Source: Halomonas citrativorans (GTDB lineage Bacteria; Pseudomonadota; Gammaproteobacteria; Pseudomonadales; Halomonadaceae). From it: DNA of 64,000 nt. Below are positions 17,292 to 26,566 of this stretch, one piece after another (positions within the stretch are counted from its first letter, which is position 1; each line of letters begins with the position of its first letter). A model generated the notes under the pieces. That model saw only the letters and a program-made list of their open reading frames with translations. It was not told the DNA's origin and did no database searches. The stretch lies in assembly GCF_900163645.1 (NCBI RefSeq), contig NZ_FUKM01000046.1, positions 62,001 to 126,000 on the forward strand, read 5' to 3'. Position numbers and translations under genes: made by a program.

Positions 17292-18128
17292 TTACTGCGT
17301 CCAACGGCGGACGTGGCTTGAGCTGTATTCGCACAGCAGCACAATAGCGATGATGATCAACAAAATGGCGGCTGACGTGTCGTACTCATAGCGGCTAAGC
17401 GAGGTATTCAGCGTGGCGCCTATCCCGCCTGCACCGACAATGCCGATCACTGACGATTCGCGGAAGTTGATATCCAAACGGTACATGGAAAGGCCAATTA
17501 AGCGCGGCATGACCTGGGGTTGAATGGCGTGATTCATGGTTTGCCACCAACTGGCGCCGGTCGCTCTCACCGCTTCTACCTGGCGCCAGTCCAGGTCTTC
17601 AACATCTTCGGCCAACAGCTTGGCCATAAAGCCGATAGTCGCGAATGCCAGCGTAATCATCCCCGCCAGCGGGCCAAAGCCAAACATCACCACAAACAGG
17701 ATCGCAATAATGATCTCTTGAAAGGTACGTGACACGGCAATGATGCTACGACACACGAAATAAATCGGCAGCGGCGCAATGTTGCGTGCAGCGCCTAATC
17801 CCACAGGGATCGCGAGCGCCACCCCAATGACCGTGGAGGTAAGCGTCATGGTCAAACTCTCGACCAGTCCATTGATAATATCGTTACCACGGCTGAAAAA
17901 ATCAGGCTGCGCAAACGCGCTGATAAAACGCAGGCCACGGCTGGTGCCTTCCGCCACACGTGCCCAGTTCACCTCAACAGAGGCCAGCGCCAACACCAGG
18001 TAAGCCACCACACCCAAGGCAATAGCCCAACGCAACCACTGGCTATGCACAAGGGGCAACCGACGCCAATGCCCTTGGCGGGCCGCGTGTTGGCGGGCTT
18101 CAAAATACGCCGAGCTCTGCTCACTCAT
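17292..18128 (-). CDS. phnE: Phosphonate-type ABC permease PhnE (first copy)
   Basis: This 278-residue protein has six or so membrane helices and the same permease loop as its paralogue ([22 protein letters not shown], then [13 protein letters not shown]). It overlaps the end of phnC by four bases (ATGA), so translation is coupled. With the second PhnE it should form the membrane channel of a phosphonate, phosphite or related phosphorus-compound importer. The N-terminal 30 residues form a basic cytoplasmic lead. No C-P lyase or other phosphonate-degradation gene is in the window, so the true substrate is uncertain. Confidence 0.93.
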   Translation of the reverse strand: MSEQSSAYFEARQHAARQGHWRRLPLVHSQWLRWAIALGVVAYLVLALASVEVNWARVAEGTSRGLRFISAFAQPDFFSRGNDIINGLVESLTMTLTSTVIGVALAIPVGLGAARNIAPLPIYFVCRSIIAVSRTFQEIIIAILFVVMFGFGPLAGMITLAFATIGFMAKLLAEDVEDLDWRQVEAVRATGASWWQTMNHAIQPQVMPRLIGLSMYRLDINFRESSVIGIVGAGGIGATLNTSLSRYEYDTSAAILLIIIAIVLLCEYSSSHVRRWTQ

Positions 18129-18961
18129 GGTGCTACCCCAGCCATCTCACCTGCGACAGAGCGACGCTCACAGGAAACGGCCTCACTGTCAGGCTCATCG
18201 GCAGGTTCAGGAGAGGTATCCCAATCCTCTTCGCCATAAATGGTGGTGAGAATATCGCTGGTTAGCTCATCAGGACGGCCATCAAACACGATCTGGCCAG
18301 CCCGCAGACCCACAATACGGTCCGCAAACTGCTGGGCGAGCGCCACGTCATGAATATTGATAATCGTCGCCAACTCGCGCTCAGCACACAGTTCACGAAT
18401 CAGGCGCATAATCTGGCGTGAGGTTTTGGGGTCCAAGCTGGCGGTTGGCTCATCTACCAGTAACAGCTTGGGGCTTTGTAACAGTGCCCGCGCAATCCCC
18501 ACTCGCTGGCGTTGGCCACCGGACAACGCATCGGCGCGCTTATCAATAGCGTGAGGCAGGCCTACTCGCTCAAGCAGACGAAACGCTTCAGCGACGGCAT
18601 CCTGCGGATAGCGGCGTAAAAAGCTACGCCAGAAGCCCACGTAGCCAAGCCGTCCAGAAAGCACGTTCTCCATCACTGTCAGGCGGTCAACCAGCGCATA
18701 CTCCTGGAAAATCATTCCCATCGAGCGACGTGCCTTACGCAGGCCACTGCCCGAAAGCCTGGTAAGCTCAGTCCCTTCCAGACGAATGCTGCCCGACGTA
18801 GGCTCTACCAAGCGATTTACACAGCGAATCAGGGTGCTTTTACCCGCACCAGATGGGCCGATAAGCGCCATCACCTGGCCTTTAGGCAGGGTAAGTTCGA
18901 TATCGGTAAGCGCACGGTCCCCGGTTGGATAGCGTTTGGTAACGCCGCTGAGTGTCAACAT
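18125..18961 (-). CDS. phnC: Phosphonate-type ABC transporter ATPase PhnC
   Basis: The 278-residue protein has all ABC ATPase motifs: Walker [10 protein letters not shown] (about residue 34), Q-loop [11 protein letters not shown], signature [15 protein letters not shown], Walker [13 protein letters not shown] and a switch His in NIHDV. The spacing and the [17 protein letters not shown] insertion are typical of PhnC. It powers import by the two PhnE permeases. It starts 79 bases after phnD, with a perfect hairpin in the gap, and its stop overlaps the first phnE. The C-terminal 30 residues are an acidic tail ([11 protein letters not shown]), consistent with a halophile. Confidence 0.95.
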   Translation of the reverse strand: MLTLSGVTKRYPTGDRALTDIELTLPKGQVMALIGPSGAGKSTLIRCVNRLVEPTSGSIRLEGTELTRLSGSGLRKARRSMGMIFQEYALVDRLTVMENVLSGRLGYVGFWRSFLRRYPQDAVAEAFRLLERVGLPHAIDKRADALSGGQRQRVGIARALLQSPKLLLVDEPTASLDPKTSRQIMRLIRELCAERELATIINIHDVALAQQFADRIVGLRAGQIVFDGRPDELTSDILTTIYGEEDWDTSPEPADEPDSEAVSCERRSVAGEMAGVAP

Positions 18962-18988
18962 CGCTCTACCTCATCTACATAATGTAAC

Positions 18989-19014
18989 GGCCAGAAGGGA
19001 TTAACCTTCTGGCC
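18989..19014 (-). promoter_or_regulatory. Intercistronic hairpin phnD-phnC
   Basis: A perfect 10-bp stem (GGCCAGAAGG and its complement) with a 6-base loop lies in the phnD-phnC gap. There is no T-run on the operon strand, so it is more likely to protect the phnD message or attenuate than to terminate fully. Confidence 0.6.
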
Positions 19015-19040
19015 GAGTAACCGCAAAATTAAGGGCTTAC

Positions 19041-20006
19041 TTAGTCACATTCGTACGTCACACCGTTGGCATCGGCGATCGTGCGGATAACGGACCAGTG
19101 CTCTTCATAGGTAATCGGCATAAATTGCGCTTCACCCGAGTTGGCAAACTCAGCCTGTAGCGCAGACCCTTCCCAGTCGTAGCTAAAGAACGCCTCTTGA
19201 ATCTGCTCGGCTAGCTCAGGCTTCAAGTTATGCGCCAAACCGTACGCTGTGGTGGGGAAGGTTTCTGAGGTGTAGATAATGTCGTAATCGCCTTCATTAA
19301 CTACGCCCCGGGCAATCATGCGCGTGCCAACGGAGTTAGCAATGGCCGCTGCGTCGTAGTCTTGATTCACAACGCCCAGAATGGAGTTATCGTGGGAACC
19401 AGAGAACGCTGTCTCGAAGGCTTCCCCTGCTTCCATGCCATATTCAGAACGTAGCAGCGCAGAAGGTGCCCGGAAGCCTGAGTTAGACGTCTCAGAGGTA
19501 AACGCCAGTTGGCGGCCTTCGAGGTCTTCAACCGACGCAATACCGCTATCTGGATAGGTGATGATTTCCATTTCATAGCCATAACTGCCGTCGTCTGCTG
19601 CCATAATGGCAAACGGACGGAAGCCACCGCAGTTCACGGCAACCGGTACACCACCGGTGTTAAAGCCCGCTACATGCAGGCGGCCAGCGCGCAGCGCTTC
19701 TTGCTGTGCCGCGTTGGACTGCACCGGGAAGAACTGAACGTCTTTGCCTGTGGCTTCACTCAGATGGTCCAAAAAACCGGCCCACACATCCGCGTAAACA
19801 GCCGGGTCTTCGACCGGTGTATAAGCAAATACCAACGTATCGGGGTCGACCCACTGCGACTCATCCGTGGGTGCATCCGCTACCATGTCACCGTCGTTAT
19901 CAACATAGCGCGCAGAGAGGTCTGCCGATGCATTAACGGCAACCAGAGCAAAGGCACTGACAACAGCAGCGCTGATCAAGGTACGGGGTAGAGACACAGT
20001 ATGCAT
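19041..20006 (-). CDS. phnD: Phosphonate-type ABC periplasmic binding protein PhnD
   Basis: The 321-residue protein begins with a signal peptide (cleavage near VNASA-DLSA). It then shows the PhnD/SsuA-like pattern LVFAYTPVEDPAVYADVWAG, the HVAGFNTGGVP hinge and the later TSETSNSGFRAPSALL, which is the conserved serine/threonine-rich ligand loop of the family. PhnD captures phosphonates or other phosphorus compounds in the periplasm for the PhnC/PhnE importer encoded downstream. Acidic surface residues are frequent, as in halophiles. Two tandem Pho boxes lie 50-89 bases upstream of the start, so induction by PhoB under phosphate limitation is expected. Confidence 0.93.
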   Translation of the reverse strand: MHTVSLPRTLISAAVVSAFALVAVNASADLSARYVDNDGDMVADAPTDESQWVDPDTLVFAYTPVEDPAVYADVWAGFLDHLSEATGKDVQFFPVQSNAAQQEALRAGRLHVAGFNTGGVPVAVNCGGFRPFAIMAADDGSYGYEMEIITYPDSGIASVEDLEGRQLAFTSETSNSGFRAPSALLRSEYGMEAGEAFETAFSGSHDNSILGVVNQDYDAAAIANSVGTRMIARGVVNEGDYDIIYTSETFPTTAYGLAHNLKPELAEQIQEAFFSYDWEGSALQAEFANSGEAQFMPITYEEHWSVIRTIADANGVTYECD

Positions 20007-20055
20007 ACGTCACCTAGAATGTTGTTCGAAGATAGCGCTATCCTGCCGACGCTAG

Positions 20056-20095
20056 ATGACAACGCCACGACACTTAAATGACCACTTGATGACGG
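20056..20095 (-). promoter_or_regulatory. Two tandem Pho boxes upstream of phnD
   Basis: On the operon strand four heptamers (CCGTCAT, TGGTCAT, GTGTCGT, TTGTCAT) follow one another with exactly four bases between each, a strict 11-bp period. This is the geometry of two adjacent PhoB boxes (consensus CTGTCAT, 4-bp AT-rich spacer, CTGTCAT), at 20078-20095 and 20056-20073. The site ends 50 bases before the phnD start. The spacing is seen directly; PhoB binding is inferred. Confidence 0.75.
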
Positions 20096-20105
20096 TTTCA
20101 AAAAC

Positions 20106-21866
20106 TTAAAGCAGCTCTACCTTTTGAGTACAACAGCCCCGGCGTTCAACAAACAGGCTATTGCCCGGTATTTTTTTAGCCTGGTGCTTTAAATCAGAGA
20201 GCTGCGAGGCGATATCCAGCGCTTTACAGGAAGATGTATCGACAACCGGCTTGACGGCGATGGAGACACTGACAAAGGGAAAAAAGCTGGCATCGCCCTG
20301 GCGGTTCTCAATCGCAATGCCGCCCTTAACACGATCGCTCTCTTCATAGAAGCCGGGTGCCATCACCTCAAAAGAGTCCAGTATCTGCTGACACACGTGC
20401 TCCCAGTGGCTTAACGGCAGCAGCATCATGAAATCATCTCCTCCGATATGGCCTATAAAGCCTCCGGCACTTTCTACCTGCGCCTGGAGCAAGCGCGACA
20501 GCGAAATAATGATATGGTCGCCACGCGCGTAACCATAGGCATCGTTAAACGCCTTGAAATTATCCAGGTCGACATAGGCGGCCGCAAAGCCCTGCTCGGC
20601 GGCGAGATAGTTGGTTAATGTTTCATTGATCAGGATATTTCCCGGCAGACCGGTTAACGGATTGGCATGACGTGCCTGCCGAACCTGTATAGCGGTAATC
20701 TCACGCAGCAAATCGACAATACTGCCCAAACCCAAATAACGCCCATCGCTATCCACAATCACGAAATCTTCCTGCTCAATATCATGGCTATCGGTCAGTT
20801 GCTGACTAAGCACTTCAAGCGGTGTATCCGCGCTAGCAATCAGCGGCCGAGCATCCGCCACATCCAGCACTCGACGTTTGGAATACAGTGAGTGGCTATA
20901 AGGGTTGGTAAACAGAGTGAGAAAGGCATTACGGCGCACCACCGCCAAGGGCTTATCGTTATCGACCACGGCTACACAGCGTAAGCCCGGGTTTGTACTG
21001 AAGCGCTCGGACAGCATGGGCACCGAACAGTCGGGCGAAACGGCCTCAACATGACGAAAGATAGAGCGCGCGGTACGTCCCGCAGGGCTGGTTAACTGGG
21101 TGGTCGCGGGCAACCGCATTTGCATCTCTAGCGGTGGTTGTGGGCTTGGCCGGGCAAAGTAGAAGCCTTGCAGAAGCGCTAGACCACGATCCAGTTCCCA
21201 CAAGCAGAGATGCTCAGCCGCGGTTTCCACACCCTCGGCAATCAGTTGGCAGTCGAGGCTACGTGCCACGTCCAGAATCGAGCGGAGAAATTCACGCTTG
21301 GCAGGCTCCTGGTCAATGCCCGAAATAAAGTGCCGGTCGAGCTTAACGAAATCAGGGCGTAGCTCCGACCAGTGGCGTAAGCTTGAATGCCCGGCCCCCA
21401 AGTCATCAAGCGCCACCTTAAACCCCATGTCGCGGTAGTGGTCAACCGCTTGGCGCATTAACTCATAATTGTGAATCGGCACATGTTCAGTAAGCTCAAT
21501 CACCACCCGCTCAGGTGGTAGCCCGCTTTCGCGGATAAGGCCAAGCGTTAACCCTTCTTTAAAATCACGCTTAACAATGGTCAGCGGCATCACGTTAAGA
21601 AAGAGTAGTCCGGGAAGCTCAAGCTCAGCAAAGCGATGAATCGCCAGCCGCCTGCACAGCAAGTCCAGCTCAACCAATAGCCCCGCCTGCATGGCCACAT
21701 CAAACAAGCGCAGCGGTGAGTGCAGCGGCGATGTTTTAGGCCCACGGATCAGTGCTTCATAGCCGTAAATAGATTGCTGGCTGGCATCCACGATGGGTTG
21801 AAACAACACGTGCAGATCTTCTGATTCAATAATACGGTTAAGCCATTGCGCTTCCTGGGCGGTCAT
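20106..21866 (-). CDS. EAL-CBS-GGDEF cyclic-di-GMP protein
   Basis: The 586-residue cytoplasmic protein has the less common order EAL (about 10-245), a CBS pair (about 265-385) and a C-terminal GGDEF-type domain (about 395-570). The EAL part keeps EALIRG, LNVMP, ELTEH, DDLGAGHSS, KLDRHF and AEGVET, so phosphodiesterase activity is likely. The cyclase motif is GGDDF, a conservative change from GGDEF, without a visible RxxD inhibitory site. CBS pairs often bind adenine nucleotides, so output may follow energy state. The reading frame begins at ATG 21866. It is upstream of, and in the same direction as, phnD, but the Pho boxes in the 99-base gap argue for separate control. Confidence 0.9.
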   Translation of the reverse strand: MTAQEAQWLNRIIESEDLHVLFQPIVDASQQSIYGYEALIRGPKTSPLHSPLRLFDVAMQAGLLVELDLLCRRLAIHRFAELELPGLLFLNVMPLTIVKRDFKEGLTLGLIRESGLPPERVVIELTEHVPIHNYELMRQAVDHYRDMGFKVALDDLGAGHSSLRHWSELRPDFVKLDRHFISGIDQEPAKREFLRSILDVARSLDCQLIAEGVETAAEHLCLWELDRGLALLQGFYFARPSPQPPLEMQMRLPATTQLTSPAGRTARSIFRHVEAVSPDCSVPMLSERFSTNPGLRCVAVVDNDKPLAVVRRNAFLTLFTNPYSHSLYSKRRVLDVADARPLIASADTPLEVLSQQLTDSHDIEQEDFVIVDSDGRYLGLGSIVDLLREITAIQVRQARHANPLTGLPGNILINETLTNYLAAEQGFAAAYVDLDNFKAFNDAYGYARGDHIIISLSRLLQAQVESAGGFIGHIGGDDFMMLLPLSHWEHVCQQILDSFEVMAPGFYEESDRVKGGIAIENRQGDASFFPFVSVSIAVKPVVDTSSCKALDIASQLSDLKHQAKKIPGNSLFVERRGCCTQKVELL

Positions 21867-22091
21867 ATGCCTGCTGCCTTATCAAACGTCGTGATAGCTA
21901 TTGAAAAAGACTCTTACAGGTTCGTGAAAGCGCCTTATTAAACGGCTGAATGCCTATTATGTTAGAGGCGGTTTGCAAAGGCTTTTTACGAGGACTGTCT
22001 AGTTAGCAAGCGTGCGACTTTTTTATGACACTGGCGTGACAGTTAGCGCGCTAAAATAGCTTACGAGTGAAGGGTATTGGATGGACGAGCC

Positions 22092-23633
22092 TCAGGGAAT
22101 AGCCTCTAAAGGGGACGTGCTTGATGTCATGGCGCCAAGCGTGAACGCAAGCGTCGATGCGGCAATCAGGCTTGCCGCATGTGCCTCGGAGCGTGCCAGT
22201 CTTGCATCCAGAAGGCCGGACTCCGCCGCAGTAGCCTCAGTGATAGTGCCCAACCCGTTGCGATAAGCATCAAAGGCCGCGTCGTAAGTCACCGCTGCCG
22301 CTTCGGTCAACGCATCAGCGGCGTCAAAAGCCGCCAGTGAGGAGCGCAGTGCATCAGCAGCAACGACCATCTCGCGCATCGCCGTGTTGCGAATTTTCTC
22401 GAATGCCGCTTCGGCTGAAGCCGTGACAGAGACTGCCTGCTGGCGTTTGGCGGCAAGAAGGCCGCCATCATAGATAGGCATTGTCACCCCAAGGAACACC
22501 CCGGTGCCTGTGGTCTGGTTGCCAATACTGGGCAAATGACCAATGCTCAGATTTTGCTTGTTGGTTCCCGTGGCGGCGGCAACAAATACCCTGGGCATGA
22601 AGTCGGCATCGGCGGCACGCTCTGTCGCTTTGGCAGCTTGCAGCTCAGCATAGCTGGCCAGCACATCCGGCCGCTTGCTGAGTGACGCCTCGATCGCAGA
22701 ATCCACCGATGCCAACTCGTCAATACCCGGTAGCGGGCGATTCGATGCGCTGGCCACCTCGACCTGTGTCGTCGGCGAAGCACCGAGAGCACTCAGCAAC
22801 TCCTGATACTGATCGCGCAGCATACTCTGTGCCTGCACCATCCGCAGGTTAGATTGGGCGACAAGCTGACGGGCTTGAGCAACAGCGATACTGGTGCCGG
22901 TGCCGGTGCCATTGGCGTAGCGGGACTCAGCCGCATCCTGCAGAAGGCGGTTGTTGACCAGCACCTCCTCAGCAATCGCCAGCCTGTCCTTGGCAGCACC
23001 GTACTGGTAATAGCTACGCGTCACGTTGTAGATCACCGCCTGGTGGGCACCATTGAAGTTGACGTTGGCCGCATAGGCATTGTGTCGGGCGGCATCACTG
23101 AGCGCCTCGCGCCGACCAAAATCAAACACTAGCCACTGCAAAGCAAGGTTCGGCGCCACACCGCTGACGGTGGTATCGACATGGTGAGTGTCACCATCCA
23201 GCAATCCGCGATAAGGAATGCTGGTCTGCTGCCTGCCCGCAAACACATTGGCGGTCAGAATCGGCAGAAACGTGGCTTCAACCATTCCAGAGGCCAGCGC
23301 CAGCTGGCGCGCCTGTTCCCAGGCAATTCGGGTTGACGGGTTATGGCGTTGCGCAAAGTCTATCAGTTCGGGTAACTGATACACCTTGCCCGGCTGTAGA
23401 TCCTGTGACACCGGGTCTGGCAGCAAGCCGATATCAGTTGAACCTGACACGGAAAAATCGCCAGGCAGCGCGGACTGACCTTGAGGCACCCAGGGCGTGC
23501 TGGGGGAGGCGGAAGTATTCTTCAGCGCATCCGTTGCACAGCCCTGCAGGGCCCCTATAACGCCAAGAATAACGCCCAGAGCAATACAGGTTCTGAGCTT
23601 GGCTAATCTGAACACGCTAGCTTTTCTCAACAT
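22092..23633 (-). CDS. mdtP: Outer-membrane efflux lipoprotein (MdtP/NodT family)
   Basis: The 513-residue protein starts at ATG 23633, overlapping the preceding FUSC gene by 17 bases; an in-frame TTG two codons earlier is an alternative. A lipoprotein signal ends at LQGC. The rest is two TolC/OEP repeats, with coiled-coil-like Ala/Gln/Glu-rich helices (ARQLVAQSNLRMVQAQSMLRDQ) and LQWLVFDFGRREALSDAARHN typical of NodT-type outer-membrane factors. It would form the exit duct for the MdtN/MdtO-like pair encoded upstream. Length is near the usual 480-510. It is the last gene of the operon. Substrates are unknown; E. coli MdtNOP has been linked to resistance to dyes and sulfa drugs. Confidence 0.85.
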   Translation of the reverse strand: MLRKASVFRLAKLRTCIALGVILGVIGALQGCATDALKNTSASPSTPWVPQGQSALPGDFSVSGSTDIGLLPDPVSQDLQPGKVYQLPELIDFAQRHNPSTRIAWEQARQLALASGMVEATFLPILTANVFAGRQQTSIPYRGLLDGDTHHVDTTVSGVAPNLALQWLVFDFGRREALSDAARHNAYAANVNFNGAHQAVIYNVTRSYYQYGAAKDRLAIAEEVLVNNRLLQDAAESRYANGTGTGTSIAVAQARQLVAQSNLRMVQAQSMLRDQYQELLSALGASPTTQVEVASASNRPLPGIDELASVDSAIEASLSKRPDVLASYAELQAAKATERAADADFMPRVFVAAATGTNKQNLSIGHLPSIGNQTTGTGVFLGVTMPIYDGGLLAAKRQQAVSVTASAEAAFEKIRNTAMREMVVAADALRSSLAAFDAADALTEAAAVTYDAAFDAYRNGLGTITEATAAESGLLDARLARSEAHAASLIAASTLAFTLGAMTSSTSPLEAIP

Positions 23634-25563
23634 GCACAATCCGCTCTATCCGAGTGAGTTGCCGTTCTATATCACTATACGCGCCGTCGTCGAGGGGAGA
23701 GCCCTCGTAAGCCGAAGACACTGGCCTGTTACGTCGGTTTTCAAGCTCAGTGGCCAACTGTGACTTGAGTCGCTGCAGGCGCTCTTTGATAGTGCCGTCA
23801 TCCTGTTCTGCCATGTAAAGCTGGCTGATGAGGTCATTGAGCTCTTCAACAATTCTCTCCACGCGCTTCAGCTCATCAGTGCTGGCACGCAGACGCGACG
23901 GCTCGAAAGGCACCATATCGAGAAGTTCTTCGGCTTGGCCCAGTGCAAAATATGCAGTAGAGGCCGCCTGGGTGCGCAACTGTTGATCCTGCCTGGAAAG
24001 CGTACTGAGATCGCTCAAGGCATCCAACGCATCGTTGAGCTGCCGTGCCACCTGGTTGATCACGCTACGCGGCCAGAACTGGGTGAAGATCACATAGATG
24101 ACAAAAATACCCAGCAGGATGCCGTAGATACGGTTGCTGGCCTGGGAGATATCAAAGCTGGGACCAAATCCATTGAGGGTGGTCAGCAAGAAAGCCAAGG
24201 CGATCTGCACGCCAGCATAATAGATCCGCTCAGTACCTGATGACACCCAAGCACCGATCAGCACACCAAAGAATACCAGCCCCATCAGGCCACCGACGGA
24301 GCTCAGGTGCGGCATGATGAAAGCCAACGAAAAAATCCCCATCGCTGCGCCAATCAGACAACCGACGATCCGCAACGTCAGCTTGCGCAGTGTTTCCCCC
24401 GTAGTGCCGAGCGCGGCAACATAACAGGTGATCATCGCCGTATGAATGCCATCCCACTGCATGCCGGTATAAATCAAATAGCAGAGCACCGCCGCTGCTG
24501 ATGTCTTTAGCGCATAGCGCTGATGTATCGGATTGGAAAATGCATCGGCAGCCAGCAAAGGTATTTTTCTCGGACGCGGTGGCTGTGCAGCCCCTCCATC
24601 CGGCTGTGACAAACCATGCAATGCGACATAAAGCGGCTGTAAGCCGGTTTCTGCCGCCTCCGGCGCAGCCTGTAGCATCGGGCACTTATCATTGGCGATA
24701 GCATCCGCCGCTTGGCGTAACTCAACCGCCAAGTCACTCCTTGCTGCGCGGCTCAGGCTTTCAGGCAGGGCCTCAGCGATAATCAGGATGCGATAACTTG
24801 TCTCAGTGGCTCCGCTGAGCCAGCGAGACCGTACCGTCGATATCAGGTGCAGCAGCTTGACGATCTGCATTTGCTGCAACGAGTCATCATTACCTTCGCT
24901 CACCAGGGTGTTGAAAGCCGTTGACGCTTGCTGTGTCTCGATGCGGTCTGCCGCACAGCGCAGTCTTCCGACAATCCGGTTACGTACCAGTGTTTGCGAA
25001 GGGGTGCCGAACAGCAGGTTAAAAAGGATCATCAAAAACATTGGCATGCAGGCCATTTTCCATGCCATGAGCAAGCCTTTGTCAGCGACCTCACCAACCG
25101 GCACCATGGTCACCAGCGTCATGATAAAGGCGATCACCAAGCCAACAATGGCCGCCTGCTCGCCCAGCGGAGTCGCTGAGCTGAGAAACAGGAAAATATA
25201 CGAGGCGAAAAACATGACCGCTAGGCGCATGGCAGGGCTGTCGATGCTAACGTTGATGATCGGAATCATCAGAAGCACCACGGTTGATGCCATCAGAATC
25301 ACGCCCAAGGCCATGATGCAGTTCTTTACGGCATCCTGCTTGGACAAAAAAATGATCAAATAGCAGCTGATTGAGGCCTCAGGTATTTTCAGCATCATGG
25401 CCGTTGCAGACACCAGAGCACACAGTAGCGCCACGCGCCAAGTCAGGCCAATCCTGCCAGGAAAGGGCTGGAGATCCGCCCACGCCTGGCGGGCGATTTT
25501 CCCCCACGGAGATTCAGCAGCCATCGTTTTGATGAACCGTTGCCACCGCCGATGCGCCGACAC
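23617..25563 (-). CDS. mdtO: FUSC-family inner-membrane exporter (MdtO/AaeB-like)
   Basis: The 648-residue protein shows the FUSC architecture: six hydrophobic segments, a cytoplasmic stretch, then a second set of membrane segments and a soluble tail. Recognisable parts are IPEASISCYLIIFLSK near the N-terminus and YLIYTGMQWDGIHTAMITCYVAALGTTGETLRKLTLR at the start of the second half. Family members (AaeB, MdtO, YccS) export aromatic acids or other small compounds with an HlyD-type adaptor. The frame opens at GTG 25563, giving a 50-base overlap with mdtN; ATG 25524 is an alternative with 11 bases of overlap. Overlaps with both neighbours support translational coupling. Confidence 0.85.
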   Translation of the reverse strand: MSAHRRWQRFIKTMAAESPWGKIARQAWADLQPFPGRIGLTWRVALLCALVSATAMMLKIPEASISCYLIIFLSKQDAVKNCIMALGVILMASTVVLLMIPIINVSIDSPAMRLAVMFFASYIFLFLSSATPLGEQAAIVGLVIAFIMTLVTMVPVGEVADKGLLMAWKMACMPMFLMILFNLLFGTPSQTLVRNRIVGRLRCAADRIETQQASTAFNTLVSEGNDDSLQQMQIVKLLHLISTVRSRWLSGATETSYRILIIAEALPESLSRAARSDLAVELRQAADAIANDKCPMLQAAPEAAETGLQPLYVALHGLSQPDGGAAQPPRPRKIPLLAADAFSNPIHQRYALKTSAAAVLCYLIYTGMQWDGIHTAMITCYVAALGTTGETLRKLTLRIVGCLIGAAMGIFSLAFIMPHLSSVGGLMGLVFFGVLIGAWVSSGTERIYYAGVQIALAFLLTTLNGFGPSFDISQASNRIYGILLGIFVIYVIFTQFWPRSVINQVARQLNDALDALSDLSTLSRQDQQLRTQAASTAYFALGQAEELLDMVPFEPSRLRASTDELKRVERIVEELNDLISQLYMAEQDDGTIKERLQRLKSQLATELENRRNRPVSSAYEGSPLDDGAYSDIERQLTRIERIVHVEKS

Positions 25564-26563
25564 GCATCAATTCCGCCGGTGGGTCATCCAGCCGGATGCG
25601 GACGGGAAAGCGCTGCTGAACTCTCACCCAATCAAGGGATTTTGGCACAATCGGCAGTGCTAACGGCAGGTCGATCAGGTCTTTCGAGGCCACGCCCCAG
25701 CCTATTCCCACCACTGTGCCTTTAATGGCACGGTCGCGGTTAGCCAGCGCATATACCGTGGCGCAGTCACCGACAGCGATATTGCCCAGCATGGTTTCGG
25801 TGAAGTTGGCCGAAGCATACCAGGTGTCCGTCTTGATCAGATTGAACTGGGACTGGGCAGGCAGCGCGTAGTCCCCCACAGAAACGGTCACTCCGACAAC
25901 CCGGCCGTCAGCAGGCGCATAGACCCGAGTGCCGTCCAGCTCATGCTGGGCAATGTCCTGAGCTGCCTGGCGCGCTTCAATCAACGCCAGGGTTGCTTCA
26001 TCATTACCCACCAGCGCCTCAGCGGCCTGACGCTGCTGAATCGCTTCCTGTAAGCTGATTTCGGCATTGCGTTTAACAGTGCGCGCATCGTGGATCTGCT
26101 GCTGAGAAACATAGCCCTTGGACTCCATCGGCAGCAGGCGGTCAAGGGTCTGGTTCGCCAGCGCCAGGTTTGTCGTGGCTCGATTGATCTGGGCCTCGGC
26201 AATTTCCGCATTGGCCTGCTCCGCGCGGATAGTTCGAGACTGATCGCCACTGGCCGCCGTTGCCATGGCCAGGTCGGCCTGTGTCTGTTTCAAGGCTAGC
26301 CGATAGGCAGTGTCATCAATTTCCAGCAAAAGATCGCCCTTGCGGACAAAGTCGTTTTCCTCAACATGCAAGGCCACGATGCGGCCCGCTACCGACGGAG
26401 CAATGTGGACAATATCGGCCCTCAGAGTGGCATCATCTGACAGCGGATTGGCGCGCGCATTCTCGTAGCTTTGGTAAGCCAGAACAGCAGCGCCCGCAAT
26501 GATGGCAATGGCGATCATGGCCCCGATAGTGGATGCTACCCGCTTGGAAACATGACCTTTCAT
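25514..26563 (-). CDS. mdtN: HlyD-family membrane fusion protein (MdtN-like)
   Basis: The 349-residue protein has one N-terminal membrane helix (about 10-30), a biotinyl-lipoyl-like domain (IVHIAPSVAGRIVALHVEENDFVRKGDLLLEIDD), a long coiled-coil hairpin rich in Ala/Gln/Glu (about 75-185), the return lipoyl strand (GTRVYAPADGRVVGVTVSVGDYA) and a beta-barrel domain. It is a periplasmic adaptor that links the FUSC exporter to the outer-membrane factor. Its position between a small YtcA-like gene (3-base gap) and the FUSC gene (overlap) matches the E. coli ytcA-mdtN-mdtO-mdtP order. Confidence 0.88.
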   Translation of the reverse strand: MKGHVSKRVASTIGAMIAIAIIAGAAVLAYQSYENARANPLSDDATLRADIVHIAPSVAGRIVALHVEENDFVRKGDLLLEIDDTAYRLALKQTQADLAMATAASGDQSRTIRAEQANAEIAEAQINRATTNLALANQTLDRLLPMESKGYVSQQQIHDARTVKRNAEISLQEAIQQRQAAEALVGNDEATLALIEARQAAQDIAQHELDGTRVYAPADGRVVGVTVSVGDYALPAQSQFNLIKTDTWYASANFTETMLGNIAVGDCATVYALANRDRAIKGTVVGIGWGVASKDLIDLPLALPIVPKSLDWVRVQQRFPVRIRLDDPPAELMRVGASAVATVHQNDGC

Positions 26564-26566
26564 GAT

